Below the pieces are notes generated by a model, which saw only the letters and a program-made list of their open reading frames with translations, did no database searches and was not told the DNA's origin. Both the position numbers and the translations under genes were made by a program. DNA of 64,000 nucleotides from an uncultured Sulfitobacter sp. Lineage in GTDB: Bacteria > Pseudomonadota > Alphaproteobacteria > Rhodobacterales > Rhodobacteraceae. Where the stretch lies: the NCBI GenBank assembly GCA_947501805.1, contig CANMXJ010000002.1:434001-498000 (forward strand). Direction: 5' to 3'. Of the stretch, positions 45,161-55,919 are shown piece after piece. Every line of letters begins with the position of its first letter. Positions within the stretch are counted from its first letter, which is position 1.

Positions 45161-46165
45161 ATGACTGTTGCAATCCCCGCAAAATGGCCGCACGGGGCGG
45201 CGCTTTGGCACAGGCTGGCCCGAAACCTTATGGACGTGATATTGCATCTTGGTGCGCACCGCACCGGAACGACCACTTTTCAACACTACATGCGTGACCA
45301 TGTAGACGCTTTGGCGGACCGCAATGTGGGCTATTGGGGGCCGAAACAGTCCCGAAAGTCTGTATTTCCGGGCTTGTTCCGATCGGTTAGCGCCCGAAAG
45401 GGCCGCAATATGACCCAGCGCGCCGAAGGACGTATTCGCATGTTTTGCCATCAGGCGCGCAGCAGCGGCGTGCAGCATTTGCTGATCAGTGATGAAAACC
45501 TGCTGGGCTCTTGTGTACAGAACCTGCGTTACGAACGCCTGTATCCTGCCGCCGGAGAACGCACCGCGCGGATTTCTGCGGCTTTTGCAGGGCGGGTGCG
45601 GCGCATTGTAGTGTCGATCCGCGCTCAGGATCTTTGGTGGGCGTCAGCCTGTGCGATGACAGTGTCGCGGGGTCATCGGGTGCCAACAGCACCGGTCTTT
45701 GCGGCGATTGCGGATAACCGGCGCACATGGCGCGACGTGATTACCGATTTGGCCTGCGCCGCACCGGGCGCTGATATCGCAGTAATGCCGTTCGAGACAT
45801 TCGCAGGGCGTCCCGATCTGCTTCTTAGCGCTGCATTGGAAGGGACGGCCCCGCCGGATACCGGACACCGCTGGCTTAACCGCTCTGCTGATTTGCGGGA
45901 TTTGCGCGCAAGTCTGGCAGAGCAGGGGACGGACCCTGGTCTTTTGCCGGACACCATTGGTCGCTGGCAGCCCTTCACCCCCGAACAAGCCGCACGCTTG
46001 CGGGAAAATTATGCAGATGATCTGCACTGGCTGAAAACCGGTGCGGATGGTCTGGCCACCCTGACAGAGGACGTGCACCCGAAAAGAGCAGACAAAAGTC
46101 TGCCACCGGGCGCTATGATAAAAGGACAAGAATATGACCAAGGACAAATGGCGCAGCACCGCTGA
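45161..46165 (+). CDS. Sulfotransferase-like hypothetical protein
   Basis: A 334-residue protein. Near residue 25-40 it reads [20 protein letters not shown], the P-loop-like 5'-phosphosulfate loop (HxGxxRTGTTxxQ) of PAPS-dependent sulfotransferases. A second conserved region, [17 protein letters not shown] near residue 145, is like the 3'-phosphate motif. The rest is divergent. Start ATG 45161 is supported by AAGGGA 8 bases before it; ATG 45230 directly before the loop is the alternative. It overlaps the mutase ATG by 32 bases. Confidence 0.7.
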   Translation: MTVAIPAKWPHGAALWHRLARNLMDVILHLGAHRTGTTTFQHYMRDHVDALADRNVGYWGPKQSRKSVFPGLFRSVSARKGRNMTQRAEGRIRMFCHQARSSGVQHLLISDENLLGSCVQNLRYERLYPAAGERTARISAAFAGRVRRIVVSIRAQDLWWASACAMTVSRGHRVPTAPVFAAIADNRRTWRDVITDLACAAPGADIAVMPFETFAGRPDLLLSAALEGTAPPDTGHRWLNRSADLRDLRASLAEQGTDPGLLPDTIGRWQPFTPEQAARLRENYADDLHWLKTGADGLATLTEDVHPKRADKSLPPGAMIKGQEYDQGQMAQHR

Positions 46166-48257
46166 AGCAGAACTACGCGGACGCTCTGTTGATGATCTGA
46201 CATGGAAGACGCTTGAGGGCATCGACGTGCAGCCTGTTTACAGTGCTGATGATCTTGAAGATGTGAATCACCTCGGCTCCATGCCCGGTGAGGCACCGTT
46301 TACGCGGGGTGTGAAGGCGACAATGTATGCCGGCCGCCCCTGGACGATCCGCCAATATGCCGGGTTTTCAACGGCTGAGGCCTCCAACGCGTTCTATCGG
46401 CGGAACCTCGCGGCGGGTCAGCAGGGCGTGTCGGTGGCCTTCGATCTGGCGACACACCGTGGTTATGACAGCGACCATCCTCGCGTCGAGGGCGACGTTG
46501 GCAAGGCTGGCGTGGCAATTGACAGCGTCGAGGATATGAAAATCCTGTTTGACGGCATCCCTCTGGATAAAGTCAGCGTTTCCATGACGATGAATGGCGC
46601 GGTAATTCCGATCCTTGCCAGCTTTATCGTTGCGGGCGAAGAACAGGGGCATAGCCGCGCGGTTCTGTCAGGCACCATTCAGAACGATATTCTCAAAGAA
46701 TTTATGGTGCGTAATACCTACATCTATCCACCCGAGCCTTCGATGCGGATTGTGGCAGACATTATTGAATATACTTCTGCCGAGATGCCGAAATTCAACT
46801 CCATCTCGATCTCCGGCTATCACATGCAGGAGGCGGGCGCGGACCTTGTGCAGGAACTTGCCTTCACACTGGCAGATGGCCGCGAATATGTACGCACAGC
46901 AATTGCGCGCGGCATGGATGTGGATGCTTTTGCGGGGCGTTTGTCGTTCTTCTTTGCCATTGGCATGAATTTCTTCATGGAAGCCGCCAAACTGCGCGCC
47001 GCGCGTTTGCTTTGGCACCGGATCATGGCGGAGTTTGAGCCAAAGAACCCCAAATCCTCCATGCTGCGCACCCATTGCCAGACTTCCGGTGTGTCTTTGC
47101 AAGAACAGGACCCCTACAACAATGTGGTGCGCACCGCTTACGAAGCGATGGCGGCGGTTCTGGGCGGGACACAGTCCTTGCACACCAACGCATTGGACGA
47201 AGCGATTGCTTTGCCGACCGAGAATTCGGCCCGTATCGCGCGCAATACCCAATTGATTTTGCAGGAAGAAACCGGCGTGACCAATGTGGTTGATCCGCTG
47301 GCGGGGTCTTATTACGTCGAAAAGCTGACCCATGATATGGCCGAAGCTGCGTGGAAACTGATCGAAGAAGTCGAAGAACTGGGCGGCATGACCAAAGCGG
47401 TCGCGTCCGGCATGCCCAAGTTGCGGATCGAAGAAGCTGCAGCAACACGTCAGGCAGGCATTGATCGTGGCACCGAAGTGATTGTTGGCGTGAACAAGTA
47501 CCGCCGCGAGAGTGAAGATGCGATTGATATTCTGGACGTGGATAATGTCGCTGTTCGGACCAGCCAGATTGAGCGGTTGAAAAATATTCGCGCCAGCCGC
47601 GATGAAAGTACCTGCACCGCAGCACTCGAAGAGCTGACCCGTCGCGCCAAAGACGGCGGCAATCTGTTGGAAGGGGCCGTAGAAGCCGCCCGCGCCCGCG
47701 CTACAGTAGGAGAAATAAGCATGGCAATGGAAACCATTTTCGGCCGCCACCGCGCAGAGGTCAAAACACTGGCAGGCGTCTACGGTGCCGCTTATGAGGG
47801 GGACGAGGGCTTTGCCGCCATTCAGAAATCGGTCGAGGATTTCGCAGAGGAAGAAGGCCGCCGCCCGCGCATGCTGGTGGTTAAGATGGGACAGGACGGC
47901 CATGACCGCGGTGCCAAGGTGATCGCGACTGCCTTTGCCGATATCGGTTTTGACGTAGACGTTGGTCCCTTGTTCCAGACACCTGCCGAAGCCGCGCAGG
48001 ATGCCGTGGACAACGACGTGCATGTCATTGGCATCTCCTCGCAGGCAGCGGGGCATAAAACGCTGGCACCGCAGCTGGTCAAGGCGCTGAAGGAGGCTGG
48101 GGCCGAGGATATTCTGGTGATCTGCGGCGGGGTTATCCCGCAGCAGGATTACCAGTTCCTGTATGATGCAGGGGTGAAGGCGATCTTTGGGCCGGGCACG
48201 AACATTCCAGCGGCCGCCGAGGATATTCTGAAACTCATCCGCGCGGCGCGTGGATGA
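46134..48257 (+). CDS. scpA: Methylmalonyl-CoA mutase
   Basis: A 707-residue adenosylcobalamin enzyme converting (R)-methylmalonyl-CoA to succinyl-CoA. The catalytic barrel shows [20 protein letters not shown] near residue 60, [20 protein letters not shown] near 315, and [20 protein letters not shown] near 345. The C-terminal B12-binding domain has [19 protein letters not shown] (DxHxxG) near 595. It is a single-chain mutase of usual length. ATG 46134 overlaps the upstream gene; AAAGGACAAG is a fair ribosome site. It completes propionyl-CoA to succinyl-CoA conversion together with pccAB; an epimerase gene is not in the window. Confidence 0.96.
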   Translation: MTKDKWRSTAEAELRGRSVDDLTWKTLEGIDVQPVYSADDLEDVNHLGSMPGEAPFTRGVKATMYAGRPWTIRQYAGFSTAEASNAFYRRNLAAGQQGVSVAFDLATHRGYDSDHPRVEGDVGKAGVAIDSVEDMKILFDGIPLDKVSVSMTMNGAVIPILASFIVAGEEQGHSRAVLSGTIQNDILKEFMVRNTYIYPPEPSMRIVADIIEYTSAEMPKFNSISISGYHMQEAGADLVQELAFTLADGREYVRTAIARGMDVDAFAGRLSFFFAIGMNFFMEAAKLRAARLLWHRIMAEFEPKNPKSSMLRTHCQTSGVSLQEQDPYNNVVRTAYEAMAAVLGGTQSLHTNALDEAIALPTENSARIARNTQLILQEETGVTNVVDPLAGSYYVEKLTHDMAEAAWKLIEEVEELGGMTKAVASGMPKLRIEEAAATRQAGIDRGTEVIVGVNKYRRESEDAIDILDVDNVAVRTSQIERLKNIRASRDESTCTAALEELTRRAKDGGNLLEGAVEAARARATVGEISMAMETIFGRHRAEVKTLAGVYGAAYEGDEGFAAIQKSVEDFAEEEGRRPRMLVVKMGQDGHDRGAKVIATAFADIGFDVDVGPLFQTPAEAAQDAVDNDVHVIGISSQAAGHKTLAPQLVKALKEAGAEDILVICGGVIPQQDYQFLYDAGVKAIFGPGTNIPAAAEDILKLIRAARG

Positions 48258-48370
48258 GAGCGGGTTGATACTTCGAGATTTTGCTTTTTCCGTTCAATTA
48301 CTTGTCACAAGGCGCGATCGACCAAAGGGAGCGGCAGCGTCTTGTGGCACATGACCAAAGCAAAGTGTCG

Positions 48371-48390
48371 AAAGCCAAAAAGAGGAAGGG
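48371..48390. repeat. Dispersed short element, copy 3 (short)
   Basis: AAAGCCAAAAAGAGGAAGGG before the glyoxalase-like gene resembles the core TAAGGCCAAAAAGAG of the copies at 17705 and 59256. It may double as the ribosome site region of the following gene. Confidence 0.35.
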
Positions 48391-48399
48391 CAGGCTTTG

Positions 48400-49011
48400 A
48401 TGGAACTTGATCATATCGCCGTTGCAGGGGAGACGCTGGCGGCAGCAACAGCCCATGTCGAAGCTGTGCTTGGTATTGCCCCGCAACAGGGTGGTGAACA
48501 CGCGGTTTTTCACACGCATAACACTTTGCTGGGGTTGGAAGACGGGCTGTATCTGGAAGCCATTGCCATAAATCCGGCGGCACCTGCGCCTGATAGACCA
48601 CGTTGGTTTGATCTGGATCGCTTTGCAGGCCAGCCCAGGCTGACCAACTGGATTTGCCGCTGCGAAGATCTGGATGCGACGCTCGCCGCTCTGCCCGATG
48701 GCTTTGGTGCGCCGGTATCTTTGCAACGCGGTGATCTGCGTTGGCGGATGGCGGTGCCTGAAAACGGTGTATTGCCATTCGATAACTGCGCACCCGCGTT
48801 GATTGAATGGGAGGGGGATGCCCATCCGGCGACGCGTTTGAACCCGTCTGGCGCGCGGCTGGAGGCATTGAGAGTGTCGCATCCCGAAGCACAGGCGTTG
48901 GCTGAACTTCTGGGTCCACACCTGTCTGACAAGCGTATGACATTCCAAACAGGTCCGGCCCGTTTAGACGCTGATATCAAAGTCGCTGGCGTCACCCGCG
49001 TCCTTGCATGA
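48400..49011 (+). CDS. Glyoxalase-like (VOC superfamily) protein
   Basis: A 203-residue protein of the Glyoxalase_3-type fold: MELDHIAVAGETLAAATAHV at the start, then FHTHNTLLGLEDGLYLEAI, RLTNWICRCEDLDATLAAL and LPFDNCAPALIEWEGDAHP near the middle, in the order of this family. The metal-binding His/Glu positions are partly conserved. Start ATG 48400 rather than TTG 48397. It ends overlapping the ATG of the GNAT gene by 4 bases. Substrate unknown. Confidence 0.85.
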   Translation: MELDHIAVAGETLAAATAHVEAVLGIAPQQGGEHAVFHTHNTLLGLEDGLYLEAIAINPAAPAPDRPRWFDLDRFAGQPRLTNWICRCEDLDATLAALPDGFGAPVSLQRGDLRWRMAVPENGVLPFDNCAPALIEWEGDAHPATRLNPSGARLEALRVSHPEAQALAELLGPHLSDKRMTFQTGPARLDADIKVAGVTRVLA

Positions 49012-49484
49012 TCGTACGCGTGGCAACCGAAAAGGATGCCCCGCAGATTGCGGCGCTTTGGAATATGATGATCCGCAACAGTCTTGCGACGTTTACCACA
49101 GAAGAAAAGACGATTGCTGCGATAGAAGAGCTGATTGCAGCACGCACGCAATCCTTTTGGGTGGCTGGTACAGGATCAATTGGCGGCTTTGTCACCTATG
49201 GCCCTTTTCGCAGCGGGCCGGGATATGCTGCAACGGTTGAGCATAGTATCATTCTGAAACCGCATGCGCAGGGCCGTGGCATGGGCCGGGCTTTGATGGA
49301 ATGCGCGGGGAAACACGCGCAAGCGCAGGGCATTCACACGATGATCGCCGCGATCAGTTCGGCCAATCCTGACGCTGTCGGATTTCACAGTGCCTTGGGT
49401 TTTGTGCAAACTGGGCATCTGCCGCAGGTCGGGCGCAAGGCAGGCCAGTGGCTTGATTTGATTTTGATGCAGAAAACCCTTTGA
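49008..49484 (+). CDS. GNAT-family N-acetyltransferase
   Basis: A 158-residue acetyltransferase. The acetyl-CoA-binding motif A is clear: SIILKPHAQGRGMGRALMEC (V/I-x-x-x-x-R/Q-G-x-G-x-G/A), preceded by YAATVEHS and followed by IAAISSANPDAVGFHSALGF. The layout fits the phosphinothricin acetyltransferase-like subgroup, but the substrate cannot be read from sequence. Translation is coupled to the glyoxalase-like gene. Confidence 0.92.
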   Translation: MIVRVATEKDAPQIAALWNMMIRNSLATFTTEEKTIAAIEELIAARTQSFWVAGTGSIGGFVTYGPFRSGPGYAATVEHSIILKPHAQGRGMGRALMECAGKHAQAQGIHTMIAAISSANPDAVGFHSALGFVQTGHLPQVGRKAGQWLDLILMQKTL

Positions 49485-49525
49485 TCCGTCCTGACTTCCC
49501 CCATCACACCGTTTAAGCTGGTTCC

Positions 49526-50206
49526 ATGTCGATTTGGTTACGCATCACCGAAGCGCTTTCTGCGCTGACTTCGGGAGAAGGTCTTACAGCGGTCTTTGAC
49601 CGTTTGCGCAGCCCGCCTGAGAGGTCGGTTGCCTTTACCATTGCCGTGATCGCGCTGGGTGCCAAGATGGCAAAGGCGGACGGATTGGTGACACGGGACG
49701 AGGTAACCGCTTTTCGTGAGGTTTTTCAGGTGGCCGAAGGGGACACCGAAGGGGCTGCACGGGTATTTAATCTTGCGCGTCAAGATGTTGCCGGTTTTGA
49801 TGATTATGCCCGCAGCATTGCGAAGATGTTTCAGGACCAACCCGAAATGCTTCGCGATGTCATGGAAGGGTTGTTCCATATTGCGATGGCGGACGGCACT
49901 TATCATCCGAACGAAGATGCGTTTCTCGCGGATGTGGCGGCGATTTTCGGGCTGTCTGACACCAGTTTTGCCTCCCTCAAAGCGCGGTTTGTTCCGGATA
50001 CCTCTCCACTACCGCATGCGGTTCTTGGTATTTCCCCCAATGCCACAAAAGAGGAAGCGCGGGCGGCATGGCGAAAACTGGTACGTGACAATCACCCCGA
50101 TGCGCTGGTCGCACGGGGCTTGCCGCAAGAAGCCATTCGCATGGCGGAAAAACGCATGATCGACATCAATCGGGCGTGGGCGACCCTTTCTGGCAAGACG
50201 GTCTGA
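49526..50206 (+). CDS. DjlA-like co-chaperone (TerB plus J domain)
   Basis: A 226-residue protein: a TerB-type metal-binding region at residues about 30-140 (RSVAFTIAVIALGAKMAKAD and GLFHIAMADGTYHPNEDAFL) and a C-terminal J domain with the DnaK-contacting motif HPD in RDNHPDALVARGLPQ. No membrane segment at the N-terminus, so it differs from full DjlA. It would stimulate a DnaK ATPase. Stop TGA shares its A with the ATG of the next gene. Confidence 0.9.
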   Translation: MSIWLRITEALSALTSGEGLTAVFDRLRSPPERSVAFTIAVIALGAKMAKADGLVTRDEVTAFREVFQVAEGDTEGAARVFNLARQDVAGFDDYARSIAKMFQDQPEMLRDVMEGLFHIAMADGTYHPNEDAFLADVAAIFGLSDTSFASLKARFVPDTSPLPHAVLGISPNATKEEARAAWRKLVRDNHPDALVARGLPQEAIRMAEKRMIDINRAWATLSGKTV

Positions 50207-51216
50207 TGCGGATTGCAACTTATAATGTGGAGTGGTTCTCGTCTCTTTTTGATGATGCGGGTACTCTGTTTAACGACGGTGGGTGGTCGGGGCGCCATGA
50301 TGTCACCCGCGCCCAGCAAACAGCGGCGTTGGGTACGGTATTTCAGGCATTGGATGCAGATGCAATTATGGTCGTTGAAGCACCGGATCAAAGCGGGAAA
50401 CGCTCGACCATTGCGGCCCTCACGGGATTTGCCGACCATTTCGGCCTGCGTGCGCGTGAAGCATTGATTGGATTTCCGAACGATACACAGCAAGAAATTG
50501 CGCTGTTGTACGATCCCGACGTGATCACGGCGCGCCATGATCCGCAAGAGGCAGAAGATGCGCCGCGCTTTGATGGGGTGTTCAAGATTGATCTGGATAT
50601 TGATGCAACCGAAGACAGTGTTGTCTTTTCCAAGCCGCCGCTTGAAATCGCATTTGAAACCCGGGGCGGTTTTGCCTGTCAGATGATTGGCGTCCATTTG
50701 AAATCCAAGGCACCGCATGGTGCCAAGAACCCTGCTGAAGTCATAAGCACGAACATCGCCAGTCGACGCAAGCAATTGGCGCAAGCGATATGGTTGCGCC
50801 GCCGGATCGAACAACATCTGGCGGCCGATACACCGCTCATGGTGTTGGGGGACCTCAACGACGGTGTCGGGCTGGATGAATTTGAAAGCCTGTTTGGCCG
50901 TTCGTCGGTTGAAATTGTGCTGGGGCATGGCGAGTCGGACACGTTGTTTGATCCGCATGCCCGGCAGGCGTTAAAGCGCAAACTTGGCCCGATGCCAACT
51001 TCGGCGCGTTTCTGGATCAGGCCGGAAAAACGGTTTCTGCAGGCTTTGCTCGATTACATTATGGTGTCTGATGACATTTGCAGACGGGGCGCAGCTTGGC
51101 GGATCTGGCATCCGCTGGATGATCCGGACTGCTGGCACAAACCGGCGTTACGGGATGCGCTGGTTACCGCCTCCGACCATTTTCCAGTTACGATTGATTT
51201 TGAGGATGGCTCGTAA
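50206..51216 (+). CDS. Endonuclease/exonuclease/phosphatase-family protein
   Basis: A 336-residue EEP-fold hydrolase. It has RIATYNVEWFSSLFDD (start), MVVEAPDQ (catalytic Glu region), MIGVHLKSKAP, LVLGDLND-like text VLGDLNDGVGLDEF and the C-terminal His in TASDHFPVTIDF. ATG 50206 overlaps the co-chaperone stop (TGATG); the frame is open earlier from 50176 but overlapping more. It could cut DNA, RNA or phosphoesters; no signal peptide was seen. Confidence 0.9.
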   Translation: MRIATYNVEWFSSLFDDAGTLFNDGGWSGRHDVTRAQQTAALGTVFQALDADAIMVVEAPDQSGKRSTIAALTGFADHFGLRAREALIGFPNDTQQEIALLYDPDVITARHDPQEAEDAPRFDGVFKIDLDIDATEDSVVFSKPPLEIAFETRGGFACQMIGVHLKSKAPHGAKNPAEVISTNIASRRKQLAQAIWLRRRIEQHLAADTPLMVLGDLNDGVGLDEFESLFGRSSVEIVLGHGESDTLFDPHARQALKRKLGPMPTSARFWIRPEKRFLQALLDYIMVSDDICRRGAAWRIWHPLDDPDCWHKPALRDALVTASDHFPVTIDFEDGS

Positions 51217-51245
51217 TTTGTCCGCATTTGCCCTATATTAAGGGT

Positions 51246-51620
51246 ATGAAAAAGATTGCATCTTACCTTGTTGTCCTTAGCCTGATTTCTCCTGTGGCAC
51301 GTGCACAGGAAGTGGAGGAAGAAGGCCTTTCCCTGATGGAGCGGGGCGCACAGCTTTTCCTTGAGGGCATTCTGAAGGAAATGGAGCCCGCGATTGAGGA
51401 ATTCTCGGGTCTGGCCGAAGAGATGGGGCCCGCACTCAAGGAATTTGCGGATCAGATGGGGCCGAAATTGACCGAATTACTCAACGAAGTTGAGGATTGG
51501 AATGCTTACCAAGCGCCTGAAATGTTGCCCAACGGGGATATCATCATCCGGCGCAAACCCGATCATCCGCTTTTGAAACCAGAGACACCAACCGAACCCG
51601 CACCGCAGGTGGACCTTTGA
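51246..51620 (+). CDS. Small exported protein of unknown function
   Basis: A 124-residue protein with a signal peptide (MKKIASYLVVLSLISPVARA) and an acidic, helical mature region (LFLEGILKEMEPAIEEFSG, EEMGPALKEFADQMGPKL) with a Pro-rich tail (KPETPTEPAPQ). Probably periplasmic. ATG 51246 gives the signal peptide; the open frame starts at 51228. The stop overlaps the TTG of the next gene by 4 bases. Family unknown to me. Confidence 0.8.
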   Translation: MKKIASYLVVLSLISPVARAQEVEEEGLSLMERGAQLFLEGILKEMEPAIEEFSGLAEEMGPALKEFADQMGPKLTELLNEVEDWNAYQAPEMLPNGDIIIRRKPDHPLLKPETPTEPAPQVDL

Positions 51621-52012
51621 GCGGATCAGCTTTTGATGCCATTCAAGCTGTTGATTACACAGTTGTAATCGCCCGCGATATGGATGCAATGCGGGCGTTT
51701 TATGAAAACGTTCTGGGTCTTTCGATCACGCGTGTCTTGTCAGAGAACTGGATAGAATACCGCATAGGCGGCACTGTCTTGGCGCTTTCTGCGCCGGGCC
51801 TTACTCGTCAGGACGCGCCTGTGCCAAAAGGGACAGCATCGTTGCAACTGGCGTTTCGTGTTCCCGTCGCTTCGGTTGATGCCTGCGCTGCAGAATTGAC
51901 CAGCAAGGACATCACTATCCTCTCGCCGCCAACGGATCGCGACTTTGGACATCGGACGCTTTTCTTTCGAGATCCCGACGGCAACCTGATCGAAATCTAC
52001 GCCGAGATCTAG
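51617..52012 (+). CDS. VOC-family (glyoxalase/bleomycin resistance-like) protein
   Basis: A 131-residue VOC protein with the two beta-alpha-beta-beta-beta units: VDYTVVIARDMDAMRAFYEN, then VLGLSITRVL, and C-terminal HRTLFFRDPDGNLIEIYAEI with the metal Glu. The start is a TTG in TTGAGC overlapping the previous stop; there is no ATG before the first conserved strand. It converges with the ppx gene with a 4-base overlap at the 3' ends. Confidence 0.88.
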   Translation: MSGSAFDAIQAVDYTVVIARDMDAMRAFYENVLGLSITRVLSENWIEYRIGGTVLALSAPGLTRQDAPVPKGTASLQLAFRVPVASVDACAAELTSKDITILSPPTDRDFGHRTLFFRDPDGNLIEIYAEI

Positions 52013-53592
52013 ATTTTTGCTTTGCGTTTGACGACTTTCACATCGCTTTCGGCCCCCAGTGATGCGGCAAGCGATTTGAACCGTGCTTCCGCCACCTCGC
52101 CAAACAAGGGGAGCATGTCAGGCGTCAACACCAGCTGAAGCAGCTTTTTCTTGGAGAACCAGCGCAACTCGCCGTGATCTTCTTCTGAGTTCATCCAGAG
52201 CATTGCCCCGAAACGCATGGCTTTTCCAAGAACTTCCGCATCGGCACGGGTCTTTTCATCGACCATTTCATAAAGGTCGTCAAACCGCGCGTTTTCGCGT
52301 TTGTTGGAATATCGGTGCAATAGCGCGAGACCCAGAAAAATACGTTCCGCATGTTTCAGTCCGCCCAGATTGGCGCGGGTGGCGTTGTCAAAACAGACTT
52401 CGGCACGGTAGTCAGGATGAGCGCGCCAGCTGACGTCATGTAAGAAACACGCGGCCTTGACCAGTCGTTTACGGGGGGCAGGGGCGGACTTGTACAGCGG
52501 CTGTATAAATGTATGCAGCGTCTTGCCAAACCCAGGCATGCGGGCGTCCTTGGCTTCGGCAAAACGACAGGCTTCGATCAACGGGTCACGGTCCCGCAGA
52601 CGTTGGGGCATTTGCTCATACAACATCCCTTCACGGATGCCGTAGCTGGAAATTGCAATGTCTTTTGGGCGGAATGTCTTCACAAGGCGGCTCAGGACTT
52701 CGGCAGCAAAAGGTACAAGAGACATCCGGCTAGAGGACACGCCGGCCAAGGCGCGCAACTCCTCCGGATCCGTTGATTTGATGAACTTGACCGTGGCGCT
52801 GACAGCGCGCGGTGTCATACGGTACTCATGCAAAACCTGCAGGGGATAGTTGCGCCGCATCATGTCAATCCGCGCAATTGCGCGCCATGAGCCACCTACC
52901 AGAAACAGACGGTCGCGTTGTTTGCCCATCGTTTCTTCAAGCTGGTCCATCACCTCACGGATGTGGGCCTTGCGTGCTTTTGCACCGCCTTTGATGTCAC
53001 GCAGCTTAAGCGGGCCAAGTTGCGAGGTGACCCGCCGCCCGACGCGACCACCTGAGATTTCCGCCAGTTCCATTGACGACCCGCCGATATCGCAGACCAG
53101 ACCATAGGCGCCCGGCCAGCCCAACAAGACACCTTGGGCAGACAGGCGGGCTTCTTCTTCGCCGTCGATCACCCAGATGCGCAGCCCCGTTTCACGCTGC
53201 ACTTCGTCGCAAAAATTGCGCCCGTCACTGGCATCCCGCACAGCTGCAGTTGCGACAACAGTCAGTTCGGACAGACCCATGCTGTCGGCGAGTTTCTTGA
53301 AACGGCGCATCGCAGAAAGGGCGCGCACACGTCCTTGGGGGGAAAGGTGGCCGGTTTCGGCCATACCTGCGCCCAAGGCGCACATGATCTTTTCGTTGTA
53401 GAAATAGGCAGGTGAGCGGGCGGCACCGTCAAAAACAACCATCCGGACAGAGTTTGATCCCACATCCACCACTCCTACACGCGCCAACGCCCGCGCAGAG
53501 GGGTCTTCAAACAGCGGTTTACCAAAAAGCCCCAGATCTGCGACACCTGTTTCAGGAACAGGTGTGCGGGGTTTTTCGATCTGGTCTGGCAT
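52009..53592 (-). CDS. ppx: Exopolyphosphatase (Ppx/GppA family)
   Basis: A 527-residue phosphatase releasing phosphate from polyphosphate (or 5'-phosphate from pppGpp). N-terminal ASKHA-like ATPase fold with VGVVDVGSNSVRMVVFDG near residue 40, VVATAAVRDASDG near 115, and VCDIGGSSMELAEISGG near 165. The C-terminal HD-like region has ACFLHDVSW near 380. ATG 53592 is chosen; TTG 53622 gives an unlikely Arg-rich start. Follows ppk1 in the same transcript after 86 bases. Confidence 0.93.
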   Translation of the reverse strand: MPDQIEKPRTPVPETGVADLGLFGKPLFEDPSARALARVGVVDVGSNSVRMVVFDGAARSPAYFYNEKIMCALGAGMAETGHLSPQGRVRALSAMRRFKKLADSMGLSELTVVATAAVRDASDGRNFCDEVQRETGLRIWVIDGEEEARLSAQGVLLGWPGAYGLVCDIGGSSMELAEISGGRVGRRVTSQLGPLKLRDIKGGAKARKAHIREVMDQLEETMGKQRDRLFLVGGSWRAIARIDMMRRNYPLQVLHEYRMTPRAVSATVKFIKSTDPEELRALAGVSSSRMSLVPFAAEVLSRLVKTFRPKDIAISSYGIREGMLYEQMPQRLRDRDPLIEACRFAEAKDARMPGFGKTLHTFIQPLYKSAPAPRKRLVKAACFLHDVSWRAHPDYRAEVCFDNATRANLGGLKHAERIFLGLALLHRYSNKRENARFDDLYEMVDEKTRADAEVLGKAMRFGAMLWMNSEEDHGELRWFSKKKLLQLVLTPDMLPLFGEVAEARFKSLAASLGAESDVKVVKRKAKI

Positions 53593-53678
53593 GCGTTTTC
53601 CCGTGGATGGCCTTGGACGCAAGATGGGTCACGCAAGAGCGCGGGTCAATCATTAACACGGCGTTAACCTAAGCCAGT

Positions 53679-55853
53679 TCAGTCCTCGGTATGGGTCAGC
53701 TTCGGCACATCCGACGCCCCTGCAGACCCGCGCCCCGACAGGGAAGGGTTTTCCATAAAGAAGCGGTGGCAACTGAAGGCAAACTGACCCTCTTTGATCT
53801 CGGGACGGGTAAAGCTGCCATCCGGTGCCATGATCCAGCTTTGCGCAACGTCAGCCAGATTTGCAGCCATGATCTGGCTCACGATTTGTGCTTTCACGGT
53901 GGCGTTTTCGATCTCGACCAATGTCTCTACACGCCTGTTCAGGTTCCGGCCCATCCAGTCAGCGGAAGAAATGAAAACACGTGCATTCTTGTGCGGCAGG
54001 CCCGCGCCATTGCCGAAACACACAATACGCGAGTGTTCAAGGAAGCGTCCGACAATTGATTTCACACGGATGTTTTCGCTCAATCCCTTCACGCCAGGTC
54101 GCAAACCACAGATGCCACGGATCACAAGACTGATCTGGACGCCAGCCTGAGAGGCGGCATAAAGCGCGTCGATCACTTCGTCATCAATGATCGAATTCAT
54201 CTTGGCCCAGATCACCGCAGGCTTCCCCGCCTTTGCATGAGCCGCCTCTGCTGCAATCATTTCAAGCAGACGGGGCTTTAGCGTTGTGGGCGAAATCGCA
54301 AGGTTGTCGAGGTGCTCGGGTTGCGCATATCCGGATAGATAATTGAACACTTTGGTGGCATCGCGGCCCAGCTTTTGATCGCAAGTGAAGAAGGATAGAT
54401 CGGTATACACGCGGGCGGTTATGGGGTGGTAATTGCCCGTGCCGTAATGAGTATAAGTCACCAGCTGCGTCCCTTCACGCCGTACCACAGTCGATATTTT
54501 CGCATGTGTTTTCAGGTCGATAAACCCATAAACCACGTGTGCGCCCGCGCGTTCCAGTCGACGGGACTGGCGAATATTCGCAGCTTCGTCAAAGCGGGCT
54601 TTGAGCTCGACAAGGGCGGTGACAGACTTGCCGTCTTCCGCGGCTTCGCACAGGGCTTCGACAATCGGGCTGTCCCGCGAGGTGCGATACAGCGTTTGTT
54701 TGATTGCGACTACATTGGGATCACGCGCTGCTTGGGCCAAAAACCGCACGACCATGTCGAAAGTCTCGTAGGGGTGGTGCAACAACATGTCCTTCTGGCG
54801 GATCGCCTCGAACATATCACCCTCGTGATCAGTCACACGTTCGGGAACGCGTGGTGAGAAAGACGGCCATAGCAGGTCGGGCCGCGCATCGGTAACCAAC
54901 TCGGACAGGTCGTCCACACCAATCATACCATCGATTTCAATCACATCGCGCTCATGTACCCCCAGTTCGGCCATAACGACAGATTTCAGCTTTTCCGGCG
55001 CACCGGCAGAATGGGTCAGGCGTACCACTTCACCACGGCGGCGGCGTTTTAGTGCAACCTCGAACTCGCGCACAAGGTCTTCGGCTTCGTCCTCCACCTC
55101 CAGATCGCTGTCGCGCAAAACACGGAATTCAAAGTGGGATTTCAAACGGTAGCCGGGGAACAAATCTGGAATGTGCAATACCAACAGATCTTCAAGCGGC
55201 AGGTAGCGCAACGTGCCTTCTGGCGCAGGCAGGGCGATGAACCGGTCAATTTTTGCAGGCACGGGCAACAACGCCTGCAACGGGCGTTTGTCCGCCAGAC
55301 GTTCCAGTTGCAACGCCAGCGCATAGCCGGTGTTGGGAATAAACGGGAAGGGATGTGCCGGATCGATCGCCAAGGGCGACAACACAGCAAACACCTGATT
55401 TAGAAAGACTTCCGCGAGGTACGTCTTGTCCTCTTCGCTGAGGTCAACAGTGTGTTCCAGATAGATGTTCTGCGCATCCATTTCTGTCATCAGATCGGAC
55501 AATACCCGCTGCTGATTTGTCATCAGATTGCGGGCATTTTCGTTGATCAGCACGAGTTGTTCTGCTGGCGTCAGCCCATCAGCGGCAGGGGTTGTATTAC
55601 CCGCCTGTGCCAGTTCACGCAGGCCCGCCACGCGTACCGTGTAAAATTCGTCGAGGTTATCTGCCGAAATCGACAGAAACCGCAAACGCTCAAGCAGGGG
55701 CACACGCGGGTTTTCGGCCTCTTCCAGCACGCGCCAGTTGAAGCTAAGCCAACTCAGCTCGCGGTTAAAGAAACGGCCCGGTCCGGTAAGGTCCAGATCA
55801 GGTAGGTCCGTGGGCGGCGGAAAAGCACCCTTGAGAAAATCATTCTGGGTCAT
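53679..55853 (-). CDS. ppk: Polyphosphate kinase 1
   Basis: A 724-residue enzyme forming polyphosphate from ATP. The autophosphorylated His lies in [16 protein letters not shown] near residue 435, and the second essential His in [20 protein letters not shown] near 592. [20 protein letters not shown] at the N-terminus and [19 protein letters not shown] are further PPK1 blocks. The start at ATG 55853 fits the family; the frame is open to 55910. Gene order hdaA-ppk-ppx puts synthesis and breakdown of polyphosphate together. Confidence 0.96.
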   Translation of the reverse strand: MTQNDFLKGAFPPPTDLPDLDLTGPGRFFNRELSWLSFNWRVLEEAENPRVPLLERLRFLSISADNLDEFYTVRVAGLRELAQAGNTTPAADGLTPAEQLVLINENARNLMTNQQRVLSDLMTEMDAQNIYLEHTVDLSEEDKTYLAEVFLNQVFAVLSPLAIDPAHPFPFIPNTGYALALQLERLADKRPLQALLPVPAKIDRFIALPAPEGTLRYLPLEDLLVLHIPDLFPGYRLKSHFEFRVLRDSDLEVEDEAEDLVREFEVALKRRRRGEVVRLTHSAGAPEKLKSVVMAELGVHERDVIEIDGMIGVDDLSELVTDARPDLLWPSFSPRVPERVTDHEGDMFEAIRQKDMLLHHPYETFDMVVRFLAQAARDPNVVAIKQTLYRTSRDSPIVEALCEAAEDGKSVTALVELKARFDEAANIRQSRRLERAGAHVVYGFIDLKTHAKISTVVRREGTQLVTYTHYGTGNYHPITARVYTDLSFFTCDQKLGRDATKVFNYLSGYAQPEHLDNLAISPTTLKPRLLEMIAAEAAHAKAGKPAVIWAKMNSIIDDEVIDALYAASQAGVQISLVIRGICGLRPGVKGLSENIRVKSIVGRFLEHSRIVCFGNGAGLPHKNARVFISSADWMGRNLNRRVETLVEIENATVKAQIVSQIMAANLADVAQSWIMAPDGSFTRPEIKEGQFAFSCHRFFMENPSLSGRGSAGASDVPKLTHTED

Positions 55854-55919
55854 GGTGGCCTTATGAGGCTGAAATGTAATAGTTTTGTGACGCTTTGGCA
55901 GAGCGTTCAAGGGGTAGTA

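Noticed and set aside
45062-45478. N-terminal extension of the DUF4174 protein on the minus strand
   Set aside because: Only the ATG at 45061 gives a signal peptide and has a ribosome site; the extension overlaps the sulfotransferase-like gene.
46668-48056. Long open frame of 462 residues antisense to the mutase gene
   Set aside because: It lies entirely within a gene with clear family motifs and reads as a His/Arg/Cys-rich shadow with no family resemblance.
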